A DNA stretch of 64,000 bases from Flavobacterium turcicum (GCF_011365745.1 NZ_JAAOBY010000003.1:1-64000), one strand, 5' to 3'; positions 1-11,160 are shown, counted from the first letter of the stretch. Made by a program: numbers and translations. The notes: generated by a model from the sequence alone, not told the origin.

Positions 1-75
1 GAAATTGGTAGACACGCTGGACTTAAAATCCAGTGAACAGCAATGTTCGTGCGGGTTCAAGTCCCGCTCTGAGTA
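1..75 (+). tRNA. tRNA-Leu (anticodon TAA), 5' end cut off by the window
   Basis: The D-arm, an anticodon stem-loop with the loop CTTAAAA (anticodon TAA), a long variable arm typical of leucine tRNAs, a T-arm with GCGGG/CCCGC around TTCAAGT, and the 3' acceptor strand TCTGAGT plus discriminator A are all present. The 5' acceptor strand and the first bases lie outside the window. No CCA is encoded directly after base 75. Confidence 0.93.
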
Positions 76-80
76 CAGAT

Positions 81-117
81 AAAAACCCTCCTACACTAAT
101 GTGTGGGAGGGTTTTTT
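81..117 (+). terminator. Terminator behind tRNA-Leu
   Basis: A 12-base-pair hairpin (ACCCTCCTACAC against GTGTGGGAGGGT, one wobble pair) with a four-base loop is followed by a run of T. It ends the tRNA transcript. The roughly 220 bases from here to the next promoter box are AT-rich and show nothing recognisable. Confidence 0.85.
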
Positions 118-340
118 GCGTTTAAATGATAGTAAATTTAAATTTTGAGAACTTTAAAAATATAGGATATTCTTAAAATTTATTTTAGTCAGCTTTCTAA
201 AGGCATTTTTAAGCGGTGTTGTCTTCTAAAATATTATTCTATTTATTATGGAGTCTATCTTATAATTTATTATCGGGTTAATAATTTATTAAATTAGTAT
301 CATGAGGTAATTGTCAACAGTGGGTTTAAACTTTATGTTG

Positions 341-348
341 TATTTTTG
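341..348 (+). promoter_or_regulatory. -7 box TATTTTTG of the PafA-like gene
   Basis: TATTTTTG matches the Bacteroidota TAnnTTTG element and ends 20 bases before the ATG at 368. It lies inside the longer possible reading frame that opens with TTG at 311, so it argues for the ATG at 368. Confidence 0.6.
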
Positions 349-367
349 TATAAAATATATTTATAAT

Positions 368-1981
368 ATGAAGAAAATTTTTTTGTTTTTGACAGTTGTT
401 TTGTCTCTAAACTCACAAGCTCAACAACGCCCTAAATTGGTAGTAGGCATAGTAGTAGATCAAATGAAAATGGAATATTTATATCGTTTTTCAGATGATT
501 TTTCTGCAAATGGATTTAAAAGATTGATGAATAATGGATATACTTTTCATAATATGCATTATAATTATGTGCCAACTTATACTGCGCCAGGTCATGCCAG
601 TATTTATACTGGAGCAACTCCATCAACGCATGGTATTGTTGGAAATGATTGGTTCAATAAAGCGACGGGAAAAGATATGTATTGTACTGACGATGCATCT
701 GTTAAAACAATAGGTGATGGTACGGATAAAGAGGGTGCAATGTCACCTAGAAATCTTTTAAGTACTACTATTACAGATGAGTTGCGTATGGCAACTAATT
801 TTAGAGGTAAAGTAATCGGATTGAGTATTAAAGATCGTGGTGCTATTTTACCAGCAGGACATTTTGCTAATTGGGCATTTTGGTACAGTTCAACAGGTTC
901 CTTCATTTCAAGTACGTTTTATGGTGCAAATTTGCCTAATTGGGTAACTGAATTCAACCAAGAAAAACGGTTTATGAACTATGTAAATAAAGGTTGGAGT
1001 TTATTGAAGCCATTAGCAACCTATAATGAAAGTTTAGCTGATGATAATCCATACGAGGGGAAATTAGATAAAGCTAATGGTCCTGTTTTTCCTTATGATT
1101 TAGCTAAGATCTATAAAGATAAAGGAGCTGATGTGTTACGAACTACACCCTTTGGTAATGATATTTTAGCAGATTTAGCTATGAAAGCTATTGAAAAAGA
1201 GGAGTTAGGAAAAGATGATGTAACGGATTTTTTAACGGTTAGTTTTTCTTCTACAGATTATGTTGGTCATACTTTTGGACCTCGTTCTATAGAACTGCAA
1301 GATACTTATTTACGCCTTGATCAAAATATAGATCAATTTTTAAATTACTTAGACAAGACAGTTGGAAAAGATAATTATTTGGTTTTTTTAACTGCTGATC
1401 ATGCTGGGGCAGAAAATCCAAATTATTTAAAGGATAATAAATACAATGTAAAAAATGTACCTACTAAGGGTTTTGTTGAATCTTTAAAGAAATTTTCAAA
1501 TGAAACTTTTGGAGTAGATCTTATCTTGGACTATTCTAATTTCAATGTATTTTTTAATATGGATTTGGTAAAACAAAAAGGTTTAGAATTAACAAAAGTA
1601 AAAGAGAGATTCAAAGGATTTTTGATGACACAAGAACACATCAAAAGAGTGTACACTGAGGAAGAAATTTTAGCTTCGTCTGGTGATGATTATTTTTTGA
1701 GTTCCATAGCTAAAGGTTATGATCCTAAGCAGAACGGTGAGTTAGTTATTCTTGATAAGACTGGCTATATGGAATATCAGGCTACGGGCACAACACATGG
1801 ATCTCCAAATAGTTATGACACTCATGTACCCCTTCTTTTTTATGGATGGCATGTTCCTAAAGGTGAGTTACACGCAAAGAAATATATCACTCAAATTGCA
1901 CCAACACTTTCGCAAATGTTAAAAATTCCGTTTACGAATGGCACTGAGTCAGAAGTTTTAGAAACTTTACTTGATAAATAA
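368..1981 (+). CDS. PafA-like alkaline phosphatase, exported
   Basis: A periplasmic phosphomonoesterase of the alkaline phosphatase/NPP superfamily, releasing phosphate from organic esters. The chosen ATG gives a signal peptide (MKKIFLFLTVVLSLNSQAQQ), and a promoter box just upstream excludes the longer TTG start. Two-metal site residues are visible: the DQM aspartate near residue 31, the nucleophile threonine in YTAPGHAS (Thr72), the SIKDRG lysine/arginine pair that marks PafA-type enzymes, SSTDYVGHTFG, and TADHAG. About 537 residues, the normal length. It stands alone between a tRNA and convergent lysA. Phosphate regulation is not visible in the sequence. Confidence 0.9.
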   Translation: MKKIFLFLTVVLSLNSQAQQRPKLVVGIVVDQMKMEYLYRFSDDFSANGFKRLMNNGYTFHNMHYNYVPTYTAPGHASIYTGATPSTHGIVGNDWFNKATGKDMYCTDDASVKTIGDGTDKEGAMSPRNLLSTTITDELRMATNFRGKVIGLSIKDRGAILPAGHFANWAFWYSSTGSFISSTFYGANLPNWVTEFNQEKRFMNYVNKGWSLLKPLATYNESLADDNPYEGKLDKANGPVFPYDLAKIYKDKGADVLRTTPFGNDILADLAMKAIEKEELGKDDVTDFLTVSFSSTDYVGHTFGPRSIELQDTYLRLDQNIDQFLNYLDKTVGKDNYLVFLTADHAGAENPNYLKDNKYNVKNVPTKGFVESLKKFSNETFGVDLILDYSNFNVFFNMDLVKQKGLELTKVKERFKGFLMTQEHIKRVYTEEEILASSGDDYFLSSIAKGYDPKQNGELVILDKTGYMEYQATGTTHGSPNSYDTHVPLLFYGWHVPKGELHAKKYITQIAPTLSQMLKIPFTNGTESEVLETLLDK

Positions 1982-1996
1982 TAGTTTTTTGAATTG

Positions 1997-2037
1997 AAAA
2001 ATCCCATTTACATCTGATTGACTGTAAATGGGATTTT
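1997..2037. terminator. Bidirectional terminator between the phosphatase and lysA
   Basis: Fifteen-base perfect arms (AAAATCCCATTTACA and its complement) around an 11-base loop, with A/T tails on both sides, serve the two convergent genes. Confidence 0.85.
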
Positions 2038-2042
2038 CTATT

Positions 2043-3263
2043 TTAAACCGCTGCTATTGCTTGTGGTAATGGAATTTGATTTTTCAATAAATCTTCAAAG
2101 GTTTCGTGGGCTCTGATTAAATGTCCTTCGCCGCTCATCCATAAAACTTCAGCAGGTTTGTATCTGGAGTTATAGTTTGATGCCATAGAGAAACAATAGG
2201 CTCCTGCATTTCTAAATGAAAGTATATCGCCTTCTTTGATTTCTGCAATTCTTCTGTTGTTTGCAAATGTATCCGTTTCACAAATATATCCTACTACAGA
2301 GTAAAAACGCTCTTTCCCTTTTGGGTTTGAGATGTTTTCGATATGGTGCTGAGAACCATAAAACATTGGACGAATTAAGTGATTGAAACCACTATCGATT
2401 CCTGCGAATACGGTTGAAGTTGTTTGTTTAACGACATTAACTTTTGCTAAGAAATATCCAGCTTCACTTACAAGGAATTTTCCTGGTTCGAAAATCAATG
2501 TTAATTCTTTACCGTACTCATCACAGAAAGCATTGAATCTTTTTGATAATTTTTTACCCAATTCTTCAATATCTGTTTCGATGTCGTCTTTTTTGTAAGG
2601 CACTTTAAACCCACTTCCGAAATCTAAGAATTCTAAGTTTTTGAAATTTCTTGCGGCATCAAATAATATTTCAGCTGCATACAAAAACACTTCAATATCT
2701 AAAATATCGGAACCAGTGTGCATGTGTATACCTACGATATTCATTTTTGTATTTTCTACAATGCGAACTAAATGTGGTAATTGGTGAACTGAAATTCCAA
2801 ATTTACTATCAATATGACCTACAGATATATTGGCGTTTCCGCCTGCCATAACGTGAGGATTGATTCGGATGCAAACTGGTACGTTTGGATATTTTGTTCC
2901 AAATTGTTCCAAAATTGATAAATTATCAATGTTTACTTGAACTCCCATTGCTGCAACCTCTTCTATTTCTTCAAGCGAAACACCGTTTGGAGTATAAAAT
3001 ATTTTTTCCGGTTCGTAGCCTGCGTGCAAGCCTAATTGTACTTCTTGAATAGAAACAGTATCTAAACCTGAACCCATTTCTCGTAACAATTGAAGTATCG
3101 CCACGTTTGATAAGGCTTTCATTGCATAATTGATGCGCAACTGTTTTACCTTAGAAAAAGCTTTGGATAGTCTGTTGTATTGAGATTGTATTTTTTCGGC
3201 ATCATATACGTATAATGGACTACCAAATTGTTCTGCTAATTGTACTAAGTCTTTTGATTGCAT
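2043..3263 (-). CDS. lysA: Diaminopimelate decarboxylase
   Basis: A PLP enzyme of fold type III that removes CO2 from meso-diaminopimelate in the last step of lysine synthesis. The PLP lysine lies in NYAMKALSN (Lys49), the HTGSD motif and the glycine-rich GSGFKVP phosphate site follow, and the C-terminal barrel carries CETDTFA and the GAYCFSMASNYNSR motif. The full length of 406 residues is typical. It is a single-gene unit with its own terminator; a CAAATTTA (TAAATTTG on the coding strand) -7-like box is 17 bases upstream at 3280-3287. The related carboxynorspermidine decarboxylase is less likely because CETDTF is the diaminopimelate-type signature. Confidence 0.93.
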   Translation of the reverse strand: MQSKDLVQLAEQFGSPLYVYDAEKIQSQYNRLSKAFSKVKQLRINYAMKALSNVAILQLLREMGSGLDTVSIQEVQLGLHAGYEPEKIFYTPNGVSLEEIEEVAAMGVQVNIDNLSILEQFGTKYPNVPVCIRINPHVMAGGNANISVGHIDSKFGISVHQLPHLVRIVENTKMNIVGIHMHTGSDILDIEVFLYAAEILFDAARNFKNLEFLDFGSGFKVPYKKDDIETDIEELGKKLSKRFNAFCDEYGKELTLIFEPGKFLVSEAGYFLAKVNVVKQTTSTVFAGIDSGFNHLIRPMFYGSQHHIENISNPKGKERFYSVVGYICETDTFANNRRIAEIKEGDILSFRNAGAYCFSMASNYNSRYKPAEVLWMSGEGHLIRAHETFEDLLKNQIPLPQAIAAV

Positions 3264-3388
3264 AATTATTAATTTTGAACAAATTTATTACTCTTTATTT
3301 AGTCCTACAAGGGAAGATATGAATTCTAACAAATTGTAACAAAAAGTTATATTTTAAACAAATTAGTGTTTTAGATACGAATTTTCAC

Positions 3389-3508
3389 TTTGGGTGAGGG
3401 ATGGTAGCGGATAGCCCACAGACGCTGTAGTTTTTACGAAAGCGGCGCGGACTTGAAGTGAACAGCCCGACGCTACCGCAACGATAGTGGAGGTAGGCGC
3501 ACCTCCTA
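3389..3508. repeat. Palindromic intergenic element, family B, copy 1
   Basis: A GC-richer stretch in an AT-rich gap. It opens with TTTGGGTGAGGGATGG, has inverted arms GGTAGCG (3403-3409) and CGCTACC (3471-3477), a GCGGCGCGGACTTG core, and a terminal palindrome GGAGGT/ACCTCC (3489-3506). Its opening block and its AxAGCCCG block recur, as the reverse complement, in the element at 58051-58146. No open reading frame is supported here. Confidence 0.6.
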
Positions 3509-3510
3509 AA

Positions 3511-3555
3511 AAATCAAATGACTGCCATTAATTAAATTGGCAGTCATTTTTTGAT
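3511..3555 (-). terminator. Terminator of gltBD
   Basis: Perfect 12-base arms AAATGACTGCCA (3516-3527) and TGGCAGTCATTT (3538-3549), followed on the minus strand by A/T-rich sequence, just behind the gltD stop. Confidence 0.8.
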
Positions 3556-3568
3556 TGTTTAAAACAAT

Positions 3569-5023
3569 TTATAGGCTAGGCAAATCGCCATTTCCTTTGG
3601 TTGGTAAATTGGTATAACCCATCAAGTATTTATCTACTTCTCTGGCGGCTTCACGACCTTCAGAAATTGCCCAAACAATTAAGGATTGCCCTCTACGCAT
3701 GTCGCCTGCAGTGAAAATATGCGGAATATTGGTTTGGTAATTGGTAGCTTGATAGTTGTTACGGGAGTCAATTTTGATACCTAGCTGCTCGCTTAATGTT
3801 TTTTCAGGGCCTGTAAAACCGAGTGCTAAAAGTGCCAAGTCACAAGGCCAGATTTTTTCGGAACCTTCTTTTTCAATTAATTCAGGTCGCTGACCAGGTG
3901 TCATTTTCCAAGCGACTTCAACGGTTTTCAAGCCGACCAGTTCTCCAGCTTCATTGGCTATAAATTCCTTCGTATTGATGAGCCAGTTTCTGTCGCAACC
4001 TTCTTCATGAGAGCTAGACGTCTTTAATTGCAAGGGCCAAAAAGGCCATGGAGTTGATTCGCTTCGGCTTACTGGAGGTTTTGGTAAAATTTCAAAATTT
4101 GTAACTGATTTGGCACCATGACGGTTTGACGTTCCTACACAGTCTGATCCGGTATCTCCACCGCCAATAACGATAACATTTTTATTAGTTGCTTTGATTT
4201 GATTAGGAATCGATTCACCGTATAATGCTTTGGTTTGCTGTGTTAAAAAGTCCATTGCCTGCACCACACCTTTGCTTTCAATTCCTTTTGTTGGTAAACT
4301 GCGACGCTCTGTAGCACCACCGCATAATACAACAGAATCGAAATTATTGAGTTCTGAAATTTCATAATTTATCCCCACATTGACATTGGTTTTAAATGTA
4401 ATTCCTTCCGCTTCTAAAACTTTTATACGTCTATCAATAATCCCTTTTTCTAGTTTGAAATTTGGAATTCCATAACGCAATAATCCACCAATGGCATTGT
4501 CTCTTTCGAATACTGTAACGGTATGTCCGGCGCGGTTTAATTGTTGTGCTGCCGCCAAACCAGCAGGTCCAGATCCAATTACGGCAACTGTTTTTCCGGT
4601 TCTAACCCCTGGAGGTTGTGGTTTGATCCAACCTTCGGCAAAGCCTCTTTCAATAATATTTTTTTCAATATTTTCGATAGCAACTGGCTCGCTAATGATT
4701 CCTAGAACACATGATTTTTCGCAAGGAGCTGGACAAAGTCTTCCTGTAAACTCAGGAAAATTATTAGTAGATTGTAATATTTTCAGTGCACTTTCCCATT
4801 CCTCTTGATGCACCATATCGTTGAAATCAGGAATTAAGTTTCCTAACGGACACGAGCTGTGGCAAAATGGAATGCCGCAATCCATACATCTGGAACCTTG
4901 TTCTTTTATTTTATCTTTGGTTAATGGAATTGTAAATTCATTATAATTTGTTACTCTTTCTGGAACTGCAACATTACTTTCGTCGGTTCTAGAATATTCT
5001 TTAAATCCTCCTATTTTTCCCAT
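3569..5023 (-). CDS. gltD: Glutamate synthase (NADPH), small subunit
   Basis: The electron-input subunit of GOGAT: it takes electrons from NAD(P)H through FAD and passes them by Fe-S clusters to the large subunit. The N-terminal cysteine clusters CMDCGIPFCHSSC and CPAPCEKSC are present, followed by the FAD-binding VIGSGPAGLAAA and the NADPH-binding VIGGGDTGSDC. The C-terminal FTAGDMRRGQSL is the second FAD contact. At 484 residues it is of normal length. It lies two bases behind gltB on the same strand, so the two are co-transcribed and probably translationally linked. Confidence 0.96.
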   Translation of the reverse strand: MGKIGGFKEYSRTDESNVAVPERVTNYNEFTIPLTKDKIKEQGSRCMDCGIPFCHSSCPLGNLIPDFNDMVHQEEWESALKILQSTNNFPEFTGRLCPAPCEKSCVLGIISEPVAIENIEKNIIERGFAEGWIKPQPPGVRTGKTVAVIGSGPAGLAAAQQLNRAGHTVTVFERDNAIGGLLRYGIPNFKLEKGIIDRRIKVLEAEGITFKTNVNVGINYEISELNNFDSVVLCGGATERRSLPTKGIESKGVVQAMDFLTQQTKALYGESIPNQIKATNKNVIVIGGGDTGSDCVGTSNRHGAKSVTNFEILPKPPVSRSESTPWPFWPLQLKTSSSHEEGCDRNWLINTKEFIANEAGELVGLKTVEVAWKMTPGQRPELIEKEGSEKIWPCDLALLALGFTGPEKTLSEQLGIKIDSRNNYQATNYQTNIPHIFTAGDMRRGQSLIVWAISEGREAAREVDKYLMGYTNLPTKGNGDLPSL

Positions 5024-5025
5024 GA

Positions 5026-8000
5026 CTATGATGCTATTAGTTCTTTAATTTCTTTTTCTTCGGCTAAGCGCTGCAACGCTTTTTTGTAATCTGTAGGCAT
5101 TACTTTTACAAAATGCAGACTTTGATTTTCCCAATCCTCTAAAATTCTTTTTGCTAGAGGGCTACTCGTATACAGCGAGTGATTTTTAATCAAACGACGT
5201 AGTTTAGTGAAGTCGTCCTCTTCTAAAGATTCCAAGCCAACCATTTCCATGTTACAAACTCGTGCATCAAATTTTTTGTTGGGATCGAAAACATACGCAA
5301 TTCCACCGCTCATACCGGCTGCAAAATTCCTTCCAGTTTTTCCTAAAACTACTACAGTTCCACCTGTCATGTACTCGCAGCCATGATCTCCAATTCCTTC
5401 AACAACGGCAGTTGCTCCAGAATTTCGAACACAAAAACGTTCTCCTGCCATACCATTAATGTAGGCTTCACCAGTAATAGCCCCGTATAGTGCCACGTTA
5501 CCAATAATGATGTTTTCTTCGGGTTTGAAAGTAGCAGTAGGAGGAACTTTAATAATTAGTTTTCCGCCAGAAAGCCCTTTGCCTAGATAGTCATTGCAGT
5601 TGCCATGAATTTTAAATGATAAACCATTTGTTGCAAAAGCCCCAAAACTTTGTCCAGCCGATCCTGTAAAATCAACTAAAATAGTATCTTCAGGTAATCC
5701 TTGTGCGCCATAAATTTTTGAGATTTCGTTACTCAATATGGCTCCTACAGATCGATCGGTGTTTTTGATATCGAAGGTGACTCTTGTTTTTTCTTTTCTG
5801 TAAATTGATGGAATCGCCGCTTTGATAATATCAAAATCCAAAACATGTTCTAAAGCATGATCTTGAGTAGTTGTATTGTGATTGGGAACTTCTTTTGCTT
5901 TTTCTGGCTTGTATAAAATGGAAGACAAATCTAATCCACTAGCTTTGTAATGCTTGATGGCTTTGTTTACATTCAGTTTTTGTGATTGACCAACCATTTC
6001 TTTTAATGTTCTAAAGCCTAATTGCGCCATGATTTCTCGCAATTCTTCGGCAATAAAATACATGAAGTTGATAATGTGCTCTGGCGTTCCTTTGAAATTT
6101 TTTCTCAATTCAGGATCTTGTGTTGCAATACCTACCGGACATGTATTCAAGTGACAGGCTCGCATCATGATACAACCTGAAGCTACTAATGGCGCTGTTG
6201 CAAAACCAAATTCCTCTGCTCCAAGTAAGGCAGCAATAGCTACATCGCGACCCGTTTTTAGTTGGCCATCACATTCTAAAACGATGCGGCTTCGTAAATC
6301 GTTCAAAATCAATGTTTGTTGCGCCTCTGCAAGACCAAGTTCCCAAGGAATTCCGGTATGAGTTAATGAAGTTAACGGAGCGGCTCCAGTTCCTCCATCG
6401 TATCCTGAAATTAAAATCACATCTGCTTTTGCCTTTGCAACTCCAGCGGCTATTGTACCTACACCAACTTCAGAAACTAATTTGACATTAATTCTAGCTT
6501 CGCGATTGGCATTTTTTAAGTCAAAAATTAACTGCGATAAATCTTCAATTGAATAAATATCATGGTGAGGTGGTGGCGAAATTAAGCCAACATATGGTGT
6601 TGAATTTCGAGTTTCGGCAATCCAAGGCACTACTTTTTCACCAGGTAATTGACCACCTTCACCAGGCTTTGCTCCTTGTGCCATTTTGATTTGTATTTCA
6701 CGAGCGTTGGTCAAATAGTTGATTGAAACCCCAAAACGGCCAGAAGCAACTTGTTTGATAGCGCTATTTCTCGAGTCTCCATTTAAGTCTTTTTGAAAAC
6801 GTTTTGGATCTTCTCCTCCTTCTCCAGAATTGCTTTTACCACCAATTCTGTTCATGGCAATGGCTAGGTTTTCGTGTGCTTCTTGGCTGATGGATCCATA
6901 TGACATGGCACCTGTTTTGAATTTTTTTACAATTTCAGTCCAAGGCTCCACTTCATCCAAAGGGATAGGATCTAAGTTGTTGAATTCAAATAAGCCTCTT
7001 ATGGTCATCAAATTTTCACTTTGATCATTGACCATTTTAGAGTATTCTTTATAACTTTCAGGACTATTTAAACGAACTGCTTGTTGTAATTTAGAAATAG
7101 TAGTTGGATTGAACATGTGCTTTTCACCTGATCTTCTCCATCTGTAAACACCACCAATTTCGAGTGGAAGTAAATTACTTACTTTGGAATTTGGAAAGGC
7201 TTTTTGGTATCTTTTTTTGACTTCTTTTTCAATTTCCATCAAGCCAATTCCTTCAATTCGAGATGGTGTGTATGGGAAATATTTAGAACTAAAAGTTTTG
7301 TTCAGTCCTAAGATTTCAAAAATTTGTGCCGCTCTGTACGAATGCAAAGTAGAAATTCCGATTTTATTCATGATTTTCAGAATACCTTTTGCGATGGCTT
7401 TGTTGTAATTTTTAATGGCATAATCAGCTTTTACACCAGTGATAAATCCTGCATTTACTTGATTGTGGATGATTTCGTTGACCATATATGGATTTATGGC
7501 ACTTGCTCCGTAACCAAATAATAGGGCAAAATGATGCGGCTCGCGTGGTTCTGCCGATTCAATAAGAATCCCAAATTTTGATCGAACTTTAAGAATGTTT
7601 AGCGAATGATGAATATACGAACACGCCAATAACATTGGAATAGGAGCCATTTTTTCACTAACACCTCTGTCTGACAAAATTACAATATTGCAGCCTTCTG
7701 CAACTGCTTTGTAGGTGGCTTGCACTGCTTTTTCAAGTGCGCGTTCTAAGCCGTTTACGCCTTTTTTGATCTCGTACAACATTGAAATAGTGACCGACTT
7801 GAAATCGGCATGATCGATGTTTCGAATTTTGTCCAAATCTTCGTTGGAGATAACAGGATTTTGGATTTTTAGTTTTTTACAATGCTTGGGAACAATATCA
7901 AAAATATTATAATCGCCACCAATGGCCAAGCTAATATCAGTAATGATTTCCTCGCGAATACCATCTAACGGAGGGTTAGTTACTTGTGCAAAAAGTTGTT

Positions 8001-9543
8001 TGAAATAATTATACAACAATTGAGGCTGATCAGATAATACTGCGAGAGGAGTATCATTCCCCATTGAACTTAGCGCTTCGGCTCCTTCGGCACCCATTGG
8101 GTTGATGATGGTTTTTAAATCTTCAATCGTATATCCAAATAAGCGCTGTCTGGTTTCAAAATCAATATTTTCAACAGGAATAGGATTGTCAGTATATGGA
8201 ATTTGCGCTAACGGAAGTAAATTTTCATCTAACCATTGTTTGTAAGGGCGCTTGGTGACAATTGCATTTTTGATTTCGTCATCTTCTATAATTCGGCCTT
8301 CATTCATGTCAACTAAAAACATTTTCCCTGGTTCTAATCGACCGTGCTGAATCACATCTTCTGGTTTGATATCTAATACACCAATTTCAGAGGACATAAT
8401 TACGAAACCACTTTTGGTTAAGGTGTATCGAGAAGGACGCAAACCATTTCTATCCAATAGCGCTCCAATAACGTTACCATCTGTAAAAGGAATAGAGGCT
8501 GGACCATCCCAAGGTTCCATAATACAGGCGTTGTATTCGTAAAAAGCTTTCTTATCTTCTGACATCGTTTGGTGTTTTTCCCAAGCTTCAGGAACCACCA
8601 TCATCATGGCTTCAGGCAAGGAACGTCCTGTCATCAGTAACAATTCAATAACCATATCCATTGAGGCAGAATCTGATTTTCCTTCCAAGATAATTGGGAA
8701 AAGCTTTTTGATGTCTTCGCCAAAAACATCACTTTTCATCAACTCTTCACGGGCACGCATGCGGCTTATGTTTCCGCGGAGTGTATTGATTTCTCCGTTG
8801 TGGCACATATAGCGAAAGGGTTGCGCGAGTTCCCAAGATGGGAAAGTATTGGTAGAAAAACGTTGGTGAACCAGCGCCAAGCGAGTTACCAAGTCATCAT
8901 CGAGTAAATCGGTGTAATACCTGCTGATGTCTTCGGGCATTAATAGACCTTTATATATTATGGTAGTGGTAGAAAAACTGGAGAAATAAAAACGATAGCT
9001 CTCGGATATTCTGGAATTTAATACGGTATGCTCTGCTATTTTTCTTGCAGCAAACATTTTGGCATTGAAGGCTTGTTCTGTCAAATCTTGCCCATTTTTA
9101 CCCACAAAAACTTGAACTACATTAGGTTCTTTTTCGGCGGCAATTGCACCTAAATTAGTAACATCAACTGGAACGGTACGCCAGCCTAAAATAGATAAGT
9201 TTTGATCTTGAATGGCTTTTTCAAAAGTAGTTTTACAAAATAAAAGTTGGTTCGCACTTTTAGGCATAAACAACATTCCAACTGCATATTCTCTTATTTC
9301 AGGTAGATCGAAATCACAGACTTTTTTAAAAAAAGCGTGAGGAATATCAAATAAAATTCCAGCCCCATCTCCTGTGCGTCCGTCAGAACTCACGGCACCG
9401 CGGTGTTCTAACTTGATTAAAATGTCAAGTGCTTTGTGAATAATATCGTTCGACTTAATTCCATTTAGATTACAAATAAATCCTGCTCCGCAATTATCGT
9501 GTTCAAATTCGGGCAAATACAGACCTTGTTCTTTAACTTTCAT
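5026..9543 (-). CDS. gltB: Glutamate synthase, large subunit
   Basis: Makes two glutamates from glutamine and 2-oxoglutarate. The order of domains is standard: a class II glutamine amidotransferase whose catalytic cysteine is Cys18 (in DNCGAGF), so a 17-residue propeptide must be removed; a central domain; an FMN-binding synthase barrel with [14 protein letters not shown]; the 3Fe-4S motif [15 protein letters not shown]; and a C-terminal GXGXG beta-helix. The 1505 residues are full length. Together with gltD it forms a two-gene operon. A CAAAATTA (TAATTTTG) box at 9560-9567 is a possible -7 element. Confidence 0.97.
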   Translation of the reverse strand: MKVKEQGLYLPEFEHDNCGAGFICNLNGIKSNDIIHKALDILIKLEHRGAVSSDGRTGDGAGILFDIPHAFFKKVCDFDLPEIREYAVGMLFMPKSANQLLFCKTTFEKAIQDQNLSILGWRTVPVDVTNLGAIAAEKEPNVVQVFVGKNGQDLTEQAFNAKMFAARKIAEHTVLNSRISESYRFYFSSFSTTTIIYKGLLMPEDISRYYTDLLDDDLVTRLALVHQRFSTNTFPSWELAQPFRYMCHNGEINTLRGNISRMRAREELMKSDVFGEDIKKLFPIILEGKSDSASMDMVIELLLMTGRSLPEAMMMVVPEAWEKHQTMSEDKKAFYEYNACIMEPWDGPASIPFTDGNVIGALLDRNGLRPSRYTLTKSGFVIMSSEIGVLDIKPEDVIQHGRLEPGKMFLVDMNEGRIIEDDEIKNAIVTKRPYKQWLDENLLPLAQIPYTDNPIPVENIDFETRQRLFGYTIEDLKTIINPMGAEGAEALSSMGNDTPLAVLSDQPQLLYNYFKQLFAQVTNPPLDGIREEIITDISLAIGGDYNIFDIVPKHCKKLKIQNPVISNEDLDKIRNIDHADFKSVTISMLYEIKKGVNGLERALEKAVQATYKAVAEGCNIVILSDRGVSEKMAPIPMLLACSYIHHSLNILKVRSKFGILIESAEPREPHHFALLFGYGASAINPYMVNEIIHNQVNAGFITGVKADYAIKNYNKAIAKGILKIMNKIGISTLHSYRAAQIFEILGLNKTFSSKYFPYTPSRIEGIGLMEIEKEVKKRYQKAFPNSKVSNLLPLEIGGVYRWRRSGEKHMFNPTTISKLQQAVRLNSPESYKEYSKMVNDQSENLMTIRGLFEFNNLDPIPLDEVEPWTEIVKKFKTGAMSYGSISQEAHENLAIAMNRIGGKSNSGEGGEDPKRFQKDLNGDSRNSAIKQVASGRFGVSINYLTNAREIQIKMAQGAKPGEGGQLPGEKVVPWIAETRNSTPYVGLISPPPHHDIYSIEDLSQLIFDLKNANREARINVKLVSEVGVGTIAAGVAKAKADVILISGYDGGTGAAPLTSLTHTGIPWELGLAEAQQTLILNDLRSRIVLECDGQLKTGRDVAIAALLGAEEFGFATAPLVASGCIMMRACHLNTCPVGIATQDPELRKNFKGTPEHIINFMYFIAEELREIMAQLGFRTLKEMVGQSQKLNVNKAIKHYKASGLDLSSILYKPEKAKEVPNHNTTTQDHALEHVLDFDIIKAAIPSIYRKEKTRVTFDIKNTDRSVGAILSNEISKIYGAQGLPEDTILVDFTGSAGQSFGAFATNGLSFKIHGNCNDYLGKGLSGGKLIIKVPPTATFKPEENIIIGNVALYGAITGEAYINGMAGERFCVRNSGATAVVEGIGDHGCEYMTGGTVVVLGKTGRNFAAGMSGGIAYVFDPNKKFDARVCNMEMVGLESLEEDDFTKLRRLIKNHSLYTSSPLAKRILEDWENQSLHFVKVMPTDYKKALQRLAEEKEIKELIAS

Positions 9544-9887
9544 GCTTAATTTTTTTCTTCAAAATTAAATATTTAGTATGGAATATTAGTCAAATTGGTT
9601 AAATACGAGTATTTTTTATAGTAATAACAGAAAAACGTTGTGAAAAATATAAAAACGTGATTTAAAGGGAGGTGATTTGTTTTTTCGATAAAATTCGAGT
9701 CTACAAATAGACAAATCGCAAGTGGAAAAGCATAAACAAAGCTGATTTTCAACGGGGAGTAAAAAAATATAACAAAATTATAACAGAAGCTTAAATTTGT
9801 TTTGGTTGACACGGTTTAGGTAGTCTTTCATCACTAATAATTCCCCAATTTTTTAGTAAAAAAAAGAGCAGTTACACATAATTTTGC
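9544..9887. other. Intergenic region between divergent gltB and sucC
   Basis: About 350 AT-rich bases. Apart from -7-like boxes at both ends no structure, repeat or convincing gene is seen. A 79-codon open frame on the minus strand (9573-9812) is rich in Phe and Tyr, has no family look and overlaps the gltB promoter area, so it is not called. Confidence 0.5.
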
Positions 9888-9895
9888 TATTTTTG
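9888..9895 (+). promoter_or_regulatory. -7 box TATTTTTG of sucC
   Basis: A perfect TAnnTTTG match 50 bases before the ATG at 9946. It overlaps the beginning of a longer frame starting at 9895, supporting the internal ATG as the real start. Confidence 0.6.
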
Positions 9896-9945
9896 TGCCA
9901 CTTTATAATCTGAAAAAATTTCAGAAGCCAGACAAATTCTATATT

Positions 9946-11139
9946 ATGAACATACACGAATATCAAGGAAAAGAGATTTTAGCTAGCTACGGAGTGCGTA
10001 TTCAACGCGGAATCGTTGCTAATAGCCCAGTTGAAGCGGTAGCTGCTGCCAAACAATTAACAACTGAAACCGGTACAAGTTGGTATGTGGTAAAAGCACA
10101 AATTCACGCAGGTGGACGTGGAAAAGGTGGAGGAGTTAAACTTGCTAAAAATTTACAGCAAGTAGAAGAAATTGCAGAACAAATCATCGGAATGCAATTG
10201 ATCACGCCTCAAACCTCTGCTGAAGGTAAAAAAGTACACAAAGTATTAATTGCTGAAGATGTATACTATCCTGGTGAAAGTGAAACTTCTGAATTTTATG
10301 TTTCTGTTTTATTGAATAGAGCTACAGGACGTAACATGATCATGTATTCTACTGAAGGTGGAATGGATATTGAAGAAGTTGCTGAGCACACACCACACTT
10401 GATTTTTACGGAAGAAATTGATCCTTCTGTAGGATTACAAGGTTTTCAAGCAAGAAGAATTGCTTTTAACTTAGGTCTTTCTGGAAATGCTTTTAAAGAA
10501 ATGGTGAAATTCATCGACTCTTTATACAATGCATACATCGGATCAGATGCATCTATGTTCGAAATCAACCCGGTTTTGAAAACATCTGATAATAAAATTA
10601 TGGCTGTTGATGCTAAAGTAAATATCGATGATAATGCTTTATACAGACAACCAAAATATGCTGACATGCGTGACGTTCGTGAGGAGAATCCAATCGAAGT
10701 TGAAGCAAAAGAAGTAGGATTAAACTATGTTGACCTTGACGGTACTGTAGGATGTATGGTTAACGGTGCAGGTCTTGCAATGGCAACTATGGATTTAATA
10801 AAATATGCTGGTTTTGAGCCTGCTAACTTCCTTGACGTAGGAGGAACTGCTGATGCAAAACGTGTTGAAACTGCGTTCCGTATTATCTTAAAAGATCAAA
10901 ACGTGAAAGCGATTTTGATTAATATTTTTGGTGGAATCGTACGTTGTGACCGTGTGGCGCAAGGTGTTGTTGACGCTTACAAAAATATGGGTGATGCTAT
11001 TAAAGTTCCAATCATTGTTCGTTTACAAGGTACCAATGCAGCTATTGCAAAGGAATTAATCGATAATTCAGGAATGCCAATTTTATCTGCTGTTGAATTC
11101 CAAGAAGCAGCTGATCAAGTACAAGCGGCACTTTCTTAA
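9946..11139 (+). CDS. sucC: Succinyl-CoA synthetase, beta subunit
   Basis: The nucleotide-binding subunit of succinyl-CoA ligase (TCA cycle). The chosen start gives MNIHEYQGKEIL, the invariant N-terminus of SucC, and 397 residues, the usual length. The ATP-grasp part holds KAQIHAGGRGKGGGVK and FEINPV; the C-terminal CoA-ligase part holds NIFGGIVRCDRVA. The alpha subunit gene (sucD) is not next to it and a terminator follows directly, so sucC is a single-gene unit here. Confidence 0.97.
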   Translation: MNIHEYQGKEILASYGVRIQRGIVANSPVEAVAAAKQLTTETGTSWYVVKAQIHAGGRGKGGGVKLAKNLQQVEEIAEQIIGMQLITPQTSAEGKKVHKVLIAEDVYYPGESETSEFYVSVLLNRATGRNMIMYSTEGGMDIEEVAEHTPHLIFTEEIDPSVGLQGFQARRIAFNLGLSGNAFKEMVKFIDSLYNAYIGSDASMFEINPVLKTSDNKIMAVDAKVNIDDNALYRQPKYADMRDVREENPIEVEAKEVGLNYVDLDGTVGCMVNGAGLAMATMDLIKYAGFEPANFLDVGGTADAKRVETAFRIILKDQNVKAILINIFGGIVRCDRVAQGVVDAYKNMGDAIKVPIIVRLQGTNAAIAKELIDNSGMPILSAVEFQEAADQVQAALS

Positions 11140-11160
11140 TTTATTTTTTGTTATATATTA

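Noticed and set aside
9573..9812. Minus-strand 79-codon frame upstream of gltB
   Set aside because: Aromatic-rich, without family resemblance; it lies in the promoter gap of two divergent core genes.
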